Positions 25,750-37,558 of a stretch of DNA of 63,892 nt are shown here, piece by piece; positions within the stretch are counted from its first letter, which is position 1; each line of letters opens with the position of its first letter. A program made the translations under genes and the position numbers. Source of the stretch: JAMOBE01 sp039908285 (lineage in GTDB: Bacteria > Pseudomonadota > Alphaproteobacteria > Rhodospirillales > Rhodospirillaceae). The notes beneath the pieces were generated by a model, which was not told the DNA's origin, did no database searches, and was given only the letters and a program-made list of their open reading frames with translations. The stretch is from positions 1 through 63,892 of the forward strand of contig JAMOBE010000009.1 of NCBI GenBank assembly GCA_039908285.1. Direction: 5' to 3'.

Positions 25750-26997
25750 CTAGAAGTTATGTTTCAGCCATTCTCCGAACCGGCCGAATCGGCTCGTGAC
25801 CTTGGGCGGCACCGGCTTGGCGGCGGCCTCCACGTGGATGTCGGCGGCATAGCGCAGGAGGCCGGCGCAGGTGGCGAAGGCCGGGCCGCCGGTGGCCTCC
25901 GCCAGTCCCTTGAGCCCCTGCGGCCGGCCGAGCCGGACCTGCTTGTCGAGGATGAGGGACGCCGCTTCACGCACGCTCTGGAGTTGCGCCGCCCCGCCGG
26001 TCAGCACCACCAGCCGGCCGGCGCTGCGGGCCAGGCCGTTGGCCTCCAGGTGGCTGCGCACCAGTTCGAAGGTCTCCTCGATCCGGGGCTGGATGATCTG
26101 CACCAGCATGGAGCGCGGCACCTGGGTGGCGGCGGCCTCGTCGTCCTCGCCCACCATCGGCACCTTCAGCAGTTCGCGGGCGTCCGACGGCGAGGGGATG
26201 GCGCTGCCGTACAGGGTCTTCAGCCGCTCGGCGTTGACCACCGGCGTGGACAGGCCCTTGGCGATGTCGCCGGTGACGTGCTGGCCACCGATGGGCAGGC
26301 ACGAGACGTGCACCACCTCTCCGCCCTCGAACACGGCGACGGTGGTGGTGCCGCCGCCCATGTCGATGCAGGTGACCCCGAGTTCCTTCTCGTCCTCCAC
26401 CAGGCACGCCAGGCCCGAGGCATAGGGCGACACCACCATGGCCTCCACGTCCAGGTGACAGCGCTCCACCACCAGACGCAGGTTGCGCACGCCGCCGGAC
26501 TGGGCCGCCACCAGGTGGATGGCGACCCCGAGCCGCCCGCCGAACATGCCGCGGGGATCGCGGATGCCGTTGGAGCCATCGATGGCGTAGCCCACCGGGA
26601 TGCAGTGGATCAGCTCCCGCTCGCCGTTGAGTTCCTGGCGGCGGGCGTAGTCGATGATGCGGCGGACGTCGTTGTCGTCGATCTGGTGGCCGTCCACCGA
26701 GACCTCGACCTCGACGCTGCTGGAGCGGGGCTTGCCGCCCGATACGTTGACCACCACCTGATTGATGCGCTCGCCGGCCATCTGCTCCGCGGCCTCGACG
26801 GCGGCGCGGATGGAGGACTCGGCGGCGTCCATGTCGATGACCGCCCCGCCGCGCAGACCCGTCGAGCGATGATGCCCGATGCCGACAACCTTGAGGCTGC
26901 GGTTCTCTTCGGCCCGGGCGATGAAGCAGCATACCTTGGTGGTGCCGACATCGAGGGCGGCGATCAGTCCGGTACGCGACTTTGCTTTCGGCGGCAC
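25750..26997 (-). CDS. ftsA: Cell division protein FtsA
   Basis: Actin-like ATPase that tethers FtsZ to the membrane, 415 aa. The phosphate motifs LIAALDVGTTKVCCFIA and VTCIDMGGGTTTVAVFEGG are present, as is the 1C subdomain and the late VVLTGGAAQL adenosine motif. The last residues (RFGRFGEWLKHNF) form the amphipathic membrane-targeting helix. The start is GTG, 36 nt after the ftsQ stop. Confidence 0.96.
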   Translation of the reverse strand: MPPKAKSRTGLIAALDVGTTKVCCFIARAEENRSLKVVGIGHHRSTGLRGGAVIDMDAAESSIRAAVEAAEQMAGERINQVVVNVSGGKPRSSSVEVEVSVDGHQIDDNDVRRIIDYARRQELNGERELIHCIPVGYAIDGSNGIRDPRGMFGGRLGVAIHLVAAQSGGVRNLRLVVERCHLDVEAMVVSPYASGLACLVEDEKELGVTCIDMGGGTTTVAVFEGGEVVHVSCLPIGGQHVTGDIAKGLSTPVVNAERLKTLYGSAIPSPSDARELLKVPMVGEDDEAAATQVPRSMLVQIIQPRIEETFELVRSHLEANGLARSAGRLVVLTGGAAQLQSVREAASLILDKQVRLGRPQGLKGLAEATGGPAFATCAGLLRYAADIHVEAAAKPVPPKVTSRFGRFGEWLKHNF

Positions 26998-27033
26998 TAC
27001 GCTATTCCCCCTATCCGTCCCTCGGGCATTCCC

Positions 27034-27951
27034 TCAGGCATCCCGGCCCGGCCCGGCACCCAGTGCCGGCAGAACCTGGTCCTTCTCGTCGGCTCCCTCC
27101 ATGCGGACCACCAGACGATCCGGAACCCGCATGTCCACCATGACCAGTTTGCGTTTGAGCAGCCCGTGCTCGCGGTCGAAGTCGGCGAGGCGCTTCAGCG
27201 CCTCGGCGGCGTTCTCCTCGGGCAGGCGCACGTCGATGCCGTGATCCACGTTGTCGAGCTTCAGGTTCCACCGCCGCCCCGACACCAGCACCGCCGCCTT
27301 GACCCTGGCCGCCAGCGCCGGCTGGGAGCCCAGGAGGGCGAAGAACTGCATCGCCTGCTGCGGCACCCGGTCGCCCACCAGCAGCGGCAGGTGGCGGAAG
27401 GCGTCGATGTCGTCGGCGATCTGGTGGCCGTCGGGATCCAGCAGGACGAAGCGCCCATCGTGCTGCCACAGCGCCACGGCCTGGCGCTCGGTGATGGTGA
27501 GGCGGAGCATGTCGGGCAGGCGCCGTTCCACCACGGCGTCTCGCACCCACGGCAGGGCCTCGATCCGGGTCTTGGCCCGCTCGATGTCGAAGTCGAGGAG
27601 GCTCTCGCCGCGGCGGATCCCGAGGGCGGCCAGGATGTGCTCGGGCCGGGTGTGAACCCGGCCGAGAACGCGGATGTCGTCGAGCCGGAACCCCGCATCC
27701 ACCGCCAGCCTGGTCGTCTCGGCGCGGACCATGGCGCCCACCGGCTCGGCGGCGCCGTTGCGCCAGACCCACACTCCCCCGCCGGAGAGAGCGCCCAGCA
27801 ACACCACGGCCACGGAGAGGCGCAGCGCCCGCCGCCGCCACAGTGGCGCGACACGGGCGCGGGGCGCCGTCGCCGGCTTGGCCCGGGTGCGGGACGACGG
27901 GGCCGGAACCGAAACCGGCACTGGAGCGGCGCTGTCCTTCACGCGTCGCAT
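27034..27951 (-). CDS. ftsQ: Cell division protein FtsQ
   Basis: A 305-aa bitopic division protein linking early and late divisome parts. It has a basic Pro-rich cytoplasmic tail, one transmembrane helix (about 42-65, LRLSVAVVLLGALSGGGVWV), a POTRA domain (DIRVLGRVHTRPEHILAALG, ALPWVRDAVVERRLPD, LTITERQAVALW) and the FtsQ domain ending in DMRVPDRLVVRM. It overlaps the end of ddl by 13 nt. Confidence 0.94.
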   Translation of the reverse strand: MRRVKDSAAPVPVSVPAPSSRTRAKPATAPRARVAPLWRRRALRLSVAVVLLGALSGGGVWVWRNGAAEPVGAMVRAETTRLAVDAGFRLDDIRVLGRVHTRPEHILAALGIRRGESLLDFDIERAKTRIEALPWVRDAVVERRLPDMLRLTITERQAVALWQHDGRFVLLDPDGHQIADDIDAFRHLPLLVGDRVPQQAMQFFALLGSQPALAARVKAAVLVSGRRWNLKLDNVDHGIDVRLPEENAAEALKRLADFDREHGLLKRKLVMVDMRVPDRLVVRMEGADEKDQVLPALGAGPGRDA

Positions 27952-28844
27952 GCGGCGTTCTCCACCATCCAGCGCACGAGATCGGCAAAGCCGAGCCCGA
28001 CGTGGGCGGCCTGCTCCGGCACCAGCGACGTCGGCGTCATGCCGGGCTGGGTGTTGAGTTCCAGGGCGTAGAGACGCTCGCCGTCGAAGCGCAGATCGGT
28101 GCGCGACACGCCCCGGCAGCCCAGGGTGCGGTGGGCCAGGAGCGCCACCCGCTGCGCCTCGGCGGCGACGTCGGCCTCCACCGGCGCCGGCAGCAGGTGG
28201 CGAGAGCCGCCCGCCGCGTACTTGGCCTCGTAGTCGTAGAAGACGTGATCGGTCAGAATCTCGGTGACGGCGAGCGGCCGGTCCCCCATCACCGCGACGG
28301 TGAACTCGCGACCGGGGATATAGCGCTCCACCATCACCCGCTCGTCATAGGACCAGTGGCCGTCGGCGAAGGGGGCGGCGGCATCGCTCTCGCGGACGAT
28401 GCACACGCCGACGCTGGAGCCCTCGTTGACCGGCTTGACCACATAGGGACGCGGCAGGGGATCGCCCGCCATCAGCTCGGCCCGGGTCACCACCCGGTCC
28501 TCGGCCACATGGATGCCGGCGGCGGCGAACATGCGCTTGGCCGCCGGCTTGTCCATGGCCAGGGCCGAGGCCAGCAGGCCGGAGTGGGTGTAGGGAATGC
28601 CGAGGATGTTCAGGAGTCCCTGGATGCAGCCATCCTCGCCGAAGCGTCCGTGCAGGGCGTTGAACACCACGTCGGGCCGCGGATACAGCCGGGTCAGCAG
28701 CGAGCCCACGTCCCGCTGCACGTCGATGGCCGAGACCTCGAAGCCGCCATCCCGCAGCGCCCGGGTGACCGCGGCGCCGCTCACCAGCGACACCTCGCGC
28801 TCGGCCGACCATCCGCCCATCAGTACGGCGACGTGCCTGGTCAT
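27939..28844 (-). CDS. ddl: D-alanine--D-alanine ligase
   Basis: ATP-grasp enzyme joining two D-Ala for the muropeptide, 301 aa. Motifs: VAVLMGGWSAEREVSLVSG at the N-terminus, VVFNALHGRFGEDG, IPYTHSG, MDKPAAKRMFAAAGI, PYVVKPVNEGSSVGV and ALELNTQPGMTPTSLVPEQA at the metal site. The start at 28844 forms an ATGA overlap with the murB stop; the frame is open further upstream only by chance. Confidence 0.96.
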   Translation of the reverse strand: MTRHVAVLMGGWSAEREVSLVSGAAVTRALRDGGFEVSAIDVQRDVGSLLTRLYPRPDVVFNALHGRFGEDGCIQGLLNILGIPYTHSGLLASALAMDKPAAKRMFAAAGIHVAEDRVVTRAELMAGDPLPRPYVVKPVNEGSSVGVCIVRESDAAAPFADGHWSYDERVMVERYIPGREFTVAVMGDRPLAVTEILTDHVFYDYEAKYAAGGSRHLLPAPVEADVAAEAQRVALLAHRTLGCRGVSRTDLRFDGERLYALELNTQPGMTPTSLVPEQAAHVGLGFADLVRWMVENAACDA

Positions 28845-29775
28845 TGCCCGATCTCCTCCGGCCGCCGGCCGATGCGGCGAATCTCCCAGCGCAGGTCGAT
28901 GCCGCTGGTCTCCATGACCCGCCGACGCACCTCCTCGCCCAGATCCTCGATGTCGGCGGCGGTGGCGTCGCCGGTGTTGATCAGGAAGTTGCAGTGCTTC
29001 TCCGACACCATGGCGCCACCACGGCAAAGACCCCGGCAGCCGGCGCGGTCGATCAGCTCCCAGGCCCGGACGCCCTCGGGGTTGGCGAAGGTGGAGCCGC
29101 CGGTGCGGGTGCGCAGGGGCTGGGTCTCCTCACGGGCGGCGCGGATGGCGGCGAGGCGCTGATCGATGACGGCGCGATCCTCGGGCGTGCCGAGCAGCAC
29201 GGCTCCGGTGAAGATCCAGTTCTCCGGCACGCCGCAGTGACGATAGCCGAAGCCCATTTCCGCCGGCCCCAGCACATGGCGTCCGCCCGACGGGTCCAGC
29301 ACCTGGGCCGAGACCAGCACGTCGCGGATCTCGCGGCCATAGGCGCCGGCGTTCATGCGCAGGGCTCCGCCCATGGTGCCGGGGATGCCGGAGAGGAACT
29401 CGAGGCCGCCGAGACCGGCATCGCGGGCCACCAGGGCGGCGTTGCCGTCCAGCACGGCGGCGCCGCAGCGCAGCTTGTTCCCATCGAGAGCCAGGCTGGT
29501 GAACCCGCGTCCGAGCCGCACCACCACGCCCGGCACGCCACCGTCGCGCACCAGCAGGTTGGAGGCGACGCCGATCACCGTCACCGGCACTCCCGGCGGC
29601 AGACCGACCAGCAGGGTGGCCAGGTCTTCGGCGTCCTCGGGGCGGAACATGACCTCGGCCGGGCCACCGACGCCGAACCAGGTGATGCCGGCGAGCGGCG
29701 CGTCGGCCGTCAGGCGTCCCCGCACCCGGGGGAGCCGGTCGATGAGGTGTCCGGAGGTGGAACGGGTCGCGGCCA

Positions 29776-29779
<4 letters not shown>
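28841..29779 (-). CDS. murB: UDP-N-acetylenolpyruvoylglucosamine reductase
   Basis: FAD-dependent second step of UDP-MurNAc synthesis, 312 aa. The FAD-binding block has LAGITWFGVGGPAEVMFRP and VIGVASNLLVRDGGVPGVVV; then EFLSGIPGTMGGALRMNAGA and YGREI. The active-site serine lies in RTGGSTFANPEGVRAWELID, and the end carries SEKHCNFLINTGDATAADI. This is the type IIa-like arrangement common in alphaproteobacteria. It overlaps murC by 4 nt; the second ATG at 29776 is an alternative start. Confidence 0.96.
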
Positions 29780-31223
<1,444 letters not shown>

Positions 31224-31224
<1 letters not shown>

Positions 31225-32386
31225 CAGGCGACCTTCCTGCCGGTGGTGGTGGTAGTGGTGGTGGTGGTGGTGGTGTGGCGGGACGACGTGGCGAGGGCTT
31301 CCACCACGTCGGCGAGCCGGGACGCGGCGTCCGGGTGACCGGTGGCCCGGGCGCAGGCCGCGGCCTTTTCCAGCATCACCGGCATCTCAATCAGGGACTG
31401 CAGCCGCGCCGCCAGGGCCGGCGGGGTGAACACGTCCTGGGGCATGGGCCAGGCGCCGCCGGTCTCGGCGACGGCGTGGGCGTTGGCGGTCTGGTGATCG
31501 TCCACCGCGTGGGGATAGGGCACCAGGATGGCCGGGCGACCGGCCGTGGTCAGCTCGGCGACGGTCGAGGCCCCGGCCCGGGCGATCACCAGGTGGGCGG
31601 CGGCCAGCCGGTCCGGCACGTCGGTGAAGAAGCTCGCCAGGTCGGCCCGGATGCCGGAGGCCCGATAGGCCCGCCGCACCGCCTCGATGTCCTCGGGCCG
31701 GCACTGCTGGGCGATGTCGATGCGCCGGCGCAGGGGCTCGGGCAGCAGGGCGAGGGCGGCCGGGATCACCTCGCTCAGGATGCGGGCGCCCTGGCTGCCG
31801 CCCAGCACCAGGATGCGGAACGGGGCGGAGGCCGGATCATCGGCGGCGAGACTGGGATAGGGAATGGTCCGCAGGACCGGAATCGCCGGCCGCACCGGCA
31901 TGCCGGTGTTGACCACCCGCGCGTCGGGCGGCAGGGCGGAGACGGCGGCGAAGGAGGTGGCCACCTGGCTCACCCGCCGCGCCAGCAGGCGATTGGCGCG
32001 GCCCAGCACGGCGTTCTGCTCGTGGATAGCCGTCGGGATGCCGGTGGCGATGGCCGCCGCGACCGCCGGCACCGAGGCATAGCCGCCAAAGCCCACCACC
32101 ACCGCCGGCCGCAGCCGACGCATCAGCAGGAAGGCCTCGGCGGTGCCGAGGGCGAGGGTCGCGATCCCGCGCGCCAGCCCGAAGACGTTGCGGCCGGCGA
32201 TGGCACCCGCGTGGATGCGGTGGACCGGTATGGCTCCGAGGGTGCCGCCATAGGCCTGGCCGCGCCGGTCGGTGACCAGGGCGGGGGTGAACCCACGCCG
32301 CAGCAGCTCCCCGGCCAGGGCCTCGGCCGGGAACATGTGGCCGCCGGTGCCGCCAGCGGCCAGCAGGATCAGGGTGCGGTCGGCGG

Positions 32387-32390
<4 letters not shown>
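31224..32390 (-). CDS. murG: UDP-GlcNAc:lipid I GlcNAc transferase
   Basis: Peripheral membrane GT28 enzyme making lipid II, 388 aa. G-loops are visible: LILLAAGGTGGHMFPAEALA, VVVGFGGYASVPA with HEQNAVLGRANRLLA, and LVLGGSQGARILSEVIP; the donor site is RAGASTVAELTTAGRPAILVP. The start at 32390 gives the ATGA overlap with ftsW. The last residues include a run of 11 threonines encoded by a trinucleotide repeat, so the C-terminus can vary in length. Confidence 0.96.
31242..31275 (-). repeat. ACC trinucleotide repeat in murG
   Basis: About 11 near-perfect ACC codons (seen as GGT on the + strand, one GTA interruption) encode the polythreonine run near the MurG C-terminus. Confidence 0.85.
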
Positions 32391-33513
<1,123 letters not shown>

Positions 33514-33517
<4 letters not shown>

Positions 33518-35013
33518 GGCCTGGCCTCCCGTCCGGAGGTAAGTGAGGTCACCATGTCGCGGAATCGGGCGCCGCGCTCCTCGAAGCTCGAGAACTGGTC
33601 CCACGAGGCGCAGGCGGGCGACAGCAGCACCACCGCTCCAGCAATTCCCTCACGGGTGGCGAGGGCCGCCGCCTTCTCCACGGCCACGGCCAGGGTGCCG
33701 CACTGGGTGACGGGGACCCGGCCCTCCAGGGTCTGGCCGAAGGCGGGGGCCGCCTCGCCGATGAGGAAGGCGTGGCGAACCCGCGGGAACAGCGGCGCCA
33801 GCGGCACGATGCCGCCCTCCTTGGCCTGGCCGCCGGCGATCCAGTAGATGGCGTCGTAGCACGACATGGCCTTCTCGGCGGCGTCGGCGTTGGTGGCCTT
33901 GCTGTCGTTGACATAGCGCACGCCCGCCACCTCGGCCACCAGCTCCTGGCGGTGCGGCAGGCCGGGGAAGCTCTGGATGGCCGTGGCGATGGCGGCGGGC
34001 GGCAGCCCGAGCGCCCGCGTCGCCGCATAGGCCGCGGCGGCGTTCTGCCAGTTGTGACGGCCCGGCAGCGCCCTGGCCGTGGCGAGGTCGAGGATGGTCT
34101 CGGCGCGTCCCCCCGTATTACCGCCCTCAGGACTCTCCGCGGCTCGCGAAGAGTCCTGAGGGCGGTAATACGAATCTTTTTGGTTGCGGCTCCGCCGCGA
34201 TAGGTCGTCCACCAGGACTCCGCGGTCGGCCCACACCCCGCCGGCCACCGGTGCGGCCGCCGAGATGGCCACCACGGTCCGGCCGTCTCCATCGTCTCCG
34301 GCGGCGACCAGGTCGCGATGGATGGTCCGGCACAGGTCGTCGTCGACACCGATGACGGCGGTGGCGCCTTTTGGCTGACTGGCGAAGATGCGGCGCTTGG
34401 CGGCGACGTAGCCGTCCATGCCGCCGTGGCGGCCGAGGTGATCCGGGGTGATGTTGAGCAGCACCGCGACCCTGGCCGCCAGCGACGGCGTCAGTTCAAG
34501 CTGATACGACGACAGCTCGACGACATAGGTGCCATCGGCACCAAGGGGCGGGAACTCCAGCACCGGCGTCCCGAGATTGCCGCCGACGGCCACCCGCCGG
34601 CCGCAGCGTTCCAGGATGTGGGCGATCAGGGCGGTGGTGGTGGACTTGCCGTTGGTGCCGGTGATGCCGACGAAGCCGGCCTCGGGCCGGGCGCGGATCA
34701 ACAGCTCGACGTCGCAGACCGGCGCGATGCCGGCGGCGCGGGCGGCGGTGGCGATCGGGTGGGGCTTCGGATGGATGTGGGCGATGCCGGGACTCCACAC
34801 CAGGGCCGCCACCCCGCTCCCGCTCCAGTCGCAGGCGGAAAGATCGACGACGCGGATCCCCTCGGCCTCGACACCGGCCCGGCGGGCGGGCGTGTCGTCC
34901 CACACCCAGGCGACGGCTCCGCTCCGCGCCAGGGCGCGTGCGGTGGCCAGGCCCGTCTTGCCGAGCCCCATCACCGCAACCGTCCGACCGGAGAATTCGG
35001 AAACGTCGATCAC
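33514..35013 (-). CDS. murD: UDP-MurNAc-L-alanine--D-glutamate ligase with in-frame insertion
   Basis: Mur ligase adding D-Glu, 499 aa. N-terminal VAVMGLGKTGLATARAL, ATP loop FVGITGTNGKSTTTALIAHI, YVVELSSYQLELTPSL, LNITPDHLGRHGGMDGYV and C-terminal YVNDSKATNADAAEKAM are all present. It is some 30-50 aa longer than usual because of a hydrophilic stretch around residues 275-310 (SRNQKDSYYRPQDSS and onward), between the central domain and LPGRHNWQNAAAAYAA. That stretch is encoded by a 59-bp palindrome (34114-34172) that looks inserted in frame in a surface loop. All catalytic parts flank it intact, and it sits in an essential operon, so the enzyme presumably works. Confidence 0.95.
34114..34172. 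repeat. Palindromic insertion inside murD
   Basis: Two perfect 23-bp inverted arms (CGTATTACCGCCCTCAGGAC begins the left one) enclose a 13-nt loop. On the + strand the hairpin is followed by AATCTTTTT, like a rho-independent terminator directed against antisense transcription; on the coding strand there is no T-run. The flanking codons read straight through it. Confidence 0.85.
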
Positions 35014-35017
35014 CGCA

Positions 35018-36115
35018 TCACCTCAGCTTCAGGGTGGCAAGGCCGACGATGGCCAGGATGGTGGCGATGATCCAGAAGCGGATGACGATGGTGGGCTCCT
35101 TCCACCCCTTCTTTTCGAAGTGATGGTGCAAAGGCGCCATGCGGAACACCCGCTTGCCGGTCAGCTTGAACGAGGCGACCTGGACGATCACCGACACCGC
35201 CTCCAGCACGAACACGCCCCCCACCACCGCGAGGACCAGCTCGTGCTTGGTGATGACGCTGACGACGCCGAGGGCGCCTCCCATGGCCAGCGAGCCGGTG
35301 TCGCCCATGAACACCATGGCCGGCGGCGCGTTGAACCATAGAAAACCAAGACCCGCCCCGATCAGGGCGCCGCAGAACACGGCCAGCTCGCCACTGCCGG
35401 GGATATGGTTGATCTGAAGGTAGCCGGCGAACACGGCATGGCCGGAGAGATAGGCGATCAGCAGGAACACGCCGGCGGCGATCATCACCGGAACGATGGC
35501 GAGGCCGTCCAGGCCGTCGGTCAGGTTGACGGCGTTCGATGAGCCCACGACGACGAATGCGGCAAACCCGACGTAGAACCAGCCGAAATCCAGCACCGCG
35601 TGCTTGAAGAACGGCAGGGCGACGCCCGTCGCGACCACGTCCTTGCCGGTGACGCTCAGGTTGACGATGACCACGGCGGCGATGGCGGCGATGGCGAACT
35701 GGCCCACCAGCTTGGCCCGGCCGGGAAGGCCGCCGCTCGATCGTCTGGTGACCTTCAGGTAGTCGTCGACGAAGCCGATGGCCCCATAGCCCAGCGTCAC
35801 CACCAGGGTAACCCACACGAAGGCGTTGCTGAGGTCGGCCCACAAAAGGGTGCCGATGCCGGCCCCCAGCAGAATCAGGATCCCACCCATGGTGGGCGTG
35901 CCCTTCTTCTCGATCAGGTGGCGCTCCGGCCCGTCGGCGCGGATGGGCTGGCCCTCCTTCTGCTTGCGGCGGAGCCAGCGGATGATGGCCGGGCCGAACA
36001 CGAAGGCGACGATCAGCGCGGTAATCACCGCCCCACCCGTCCGGAAGGTCAGATAGCGGAACAGGTTGAAGACGTTGATCTGGTCCGAAAGCGGAAAGAG
36101 CAGGTTGTAAAGCAT
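35018..36115 (-). CDS. mraY: Phospho-MurNAc-pentapeptide transferase
   Basis: Integral membrane enzyme making lipid I from UDP-MurNAc-pentapeptide and undecaprenyl phosphate; 365 aa, about 10 helices. Markers: EKKGTPTMGGILILLGAGIG, the Asp pair in GAIGFVDDYLKV, NLTDGLDGLAI, AVFCGALIGAGLGFLWFNAP, VFMGDTGSLAMGGALG and MAPLHHHFEKKGW. It is 18 nt after the murF stop and 4 nt before murD. Confidence 0.97.
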   Translation of the reverse strand: MLYNLLFPLSDQINVFNLFRYLTFRTGGAVITALIVAFVFGPAIIRWLRRKQKEGQPIRADGPERHLIEKKGTPTMGGILILLGAGIGTLLWADLSNAFVWVTLVVTLGYGAIGFVDDYLKVTRRSSGGLPGRAKLVGQFAIAAIAAVVIVNLSVTGKDVVATGVALPFFKHAVLDFGWFYVGFAAFVVVGSSNAVNLTDGLDGLAIVPVMIAAGVFLLIAYLSGHAVFAGYLQINHIPGSGELAVFCGALIGAGLGFLWFNAPPAMVFMGDTGSLAMGGALGVVSVITKHELVLAVVGGVFVLEAVSVIVQVASFKLTGKRVFRMAPLHHHFEKKGWKEPTIVIRFWIIATILAIVGLATLKLR

Positions 36116-36133
36116 GCGCTGGGCGTCTCCGCT

Positions 36134-37558
36134 TCAATGACCATCGACGGCGGCCGGATCGCCGCTCCGTCGTCCAGAATCCAGCAGGGCACGGACGATG
36201 ACGCCGGTCCGGCTGCCGGCCGAGCCCTTGACCATCACCACGTCGCCCGGCCGCACCGCCGCCACCACCATCGGCGCCAGACTCCCGGCATCGTCGGCGT
36301 GGGCGCCGCGGTGAGTCTCGGGCAGGGCGTCGCGCAGGCGCCGCATCTGCGGACCGGCGGTGAAGACCAGGTCGATCCCGTTGGCCTGGGCCGGCGCGGC
36401 AAGGTCGGCGTGCAGGTCGCCGCTCCGCTCCCCAAGCTCCAGCATGTCGCCGAGGGCCGCCAGCCGCCGGCCGCCCGGTCCGGTCGGCGTCGCCCCCAGG
36501 GTGGCGAGGGCGGCGGCGGTGGACACCGGGCTCGCGTTGTAGCTTTCGTCGATCACCTCGACGCTGCCGCCGGCGACGGGAACGAGGTGGCGGGCGCCGC
36601 GCCCCTTTGGCGCCGTCATGTCCACCAGGGCCTCGGCGGCGGTGCGAATCTTTCCTCCGGCGGCGGCGACGGCGGCCAGCACCGCCAGGCTGTTCACCGC
36701 CCAGGGACGACCGGCGACCCCCACCCGATAGCGCACCGGCTGCTCGTCGATCCAGGCCTGGACGTCGGTGCCGCCGTCGCTGATCGCCGTATCGGTCAGG
36801 CGGATCTCGGAGTCGGGGTGGGCGCCGAAGCCCATGATGTTGGTGATGCCACGGGCCAGGGCGGCGCGGGCCATGCGGTCGAAGTGGGGGTTGTCCCGGT
36901 TCAGCACGGCGACGCCGCGCTCGTCCATGCCGGCGAAGATCTCGGCCTTGGCGTCGGCGATGGCGGCGGTGGAGGCGAAGAACTCCATGTGCACCGCCTC
37001 GACGGTGGTGATGATGGCCACGTGCGGGCGGGCCAGCTCCGACAGGGGAGCGATCTCCCCCGCATGGTTCATGCCCATCTCCAGCACCGCGAACACCGTG
37101 TCGGCCGGCATGCGCGCGAGGCTGAGCGGCAGCCCCCAGTGGTTGTTGAGGTTGCCCTCGCTGGCGTGGGTCGCGGCCTGCTGGCCGAGGCAGAGCTTCA
37201 GCATCTCCTTGGTGCCGGTCTTGCCGACGCTACCGGTGACGGCGATGACGCGGGCATTGCTGCGTTCCCGCGCCCGGCGGGCCAGGGCCCGCAGCCCCTC
37301 GAAGGTATCCTCCACCACCAGCAGCCGGGCGGCGTCCATGCCCTGCGGTACGCGAGCCACCATGGCGGCGGCGGCTCCCCGCTCCAGCGCCGCGGCGACG
37401 AAGTCGTGGCCGTCGAAGCTGGGCCCGACGAGGGCGATGAACAGATCCCCGGCGGCCACGGTGCGGCTGTCGATGGAGACGCCCATGGCCTCCCAGGGAG
37501 AGGCGTTCCGTCCGCCGGTAGCGGCGGCGGCGTCCGCTGCGGTCCACAGGGCGGTCAT
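36134..37558 (-). CDS. murF: UDP-MurNAc-tripeptide--D-alanyl-D-alanine ligase
   Basis: Mur ligase completing the pentapeptide, 474 aa. ISIDSRTVAAGDLFIALVGP-like N-terminal block (here VSIDSRTVAAGDLFIALVG), ATP loop IAVTGSVGKTGTKEMLKLCL, EMGMNHAGEIAPLSELARPH, and the C-terminal IDESYNASPVS with LAALGDMLELGE. It overlaps murE by 4 nt. Confidence 0.97.
   Translation of the reverse strand: MTALWTAADAAAATGGRNASPWEAMGVSIDSRTVAAGDLFIALVGPSFDGHDFVAAALERGAAAAMVARVPQGMDAARLLVVEDTFEGLRALARRARERSNARVIAVTGSVGKTGTKEMLKLCLGQQAATHASEGNLNNHWGLPLSLARMPADTVFAVLEMGMNHAGEIAPLSELARPHVAIITTVEAVHMEFFASTAAIADAKAEIFAGMDERGVAVLNRDNPHFDRMARAALARGITNIMGFGAHPDSEIRLTDTAISDGGTDVQAWIDEQPVRYRVGVAGRPWAVNSLAVLAAVAAAGGKIRTAAEALVDMTAPKGRGARHLVPVAGGSVEVIDESYNASPVSTAAALATLGATPTGPGGRRLAALGDMLELGERSGDLHADLAAPAQANGIDLVFTAGPQMRRLRDALPETHRGAHADDAGSLAPMVVAAVRPGDVVMVKGSAGSRTGVIVRALLDSGRRSGDPAAVDGH

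Noticed and set aside
25699..28071. A long open frame on the + strand opposite ftsA and ftsQ
   Set aside because: It mirrors the codon bias of the genes on the other strand, is low in hydrophobic order and encodes no recognisable domain; typical shadow frame of GC-rich DNA. The same holds for other long opposite-strand frames over murD, murF, murE and hppA.
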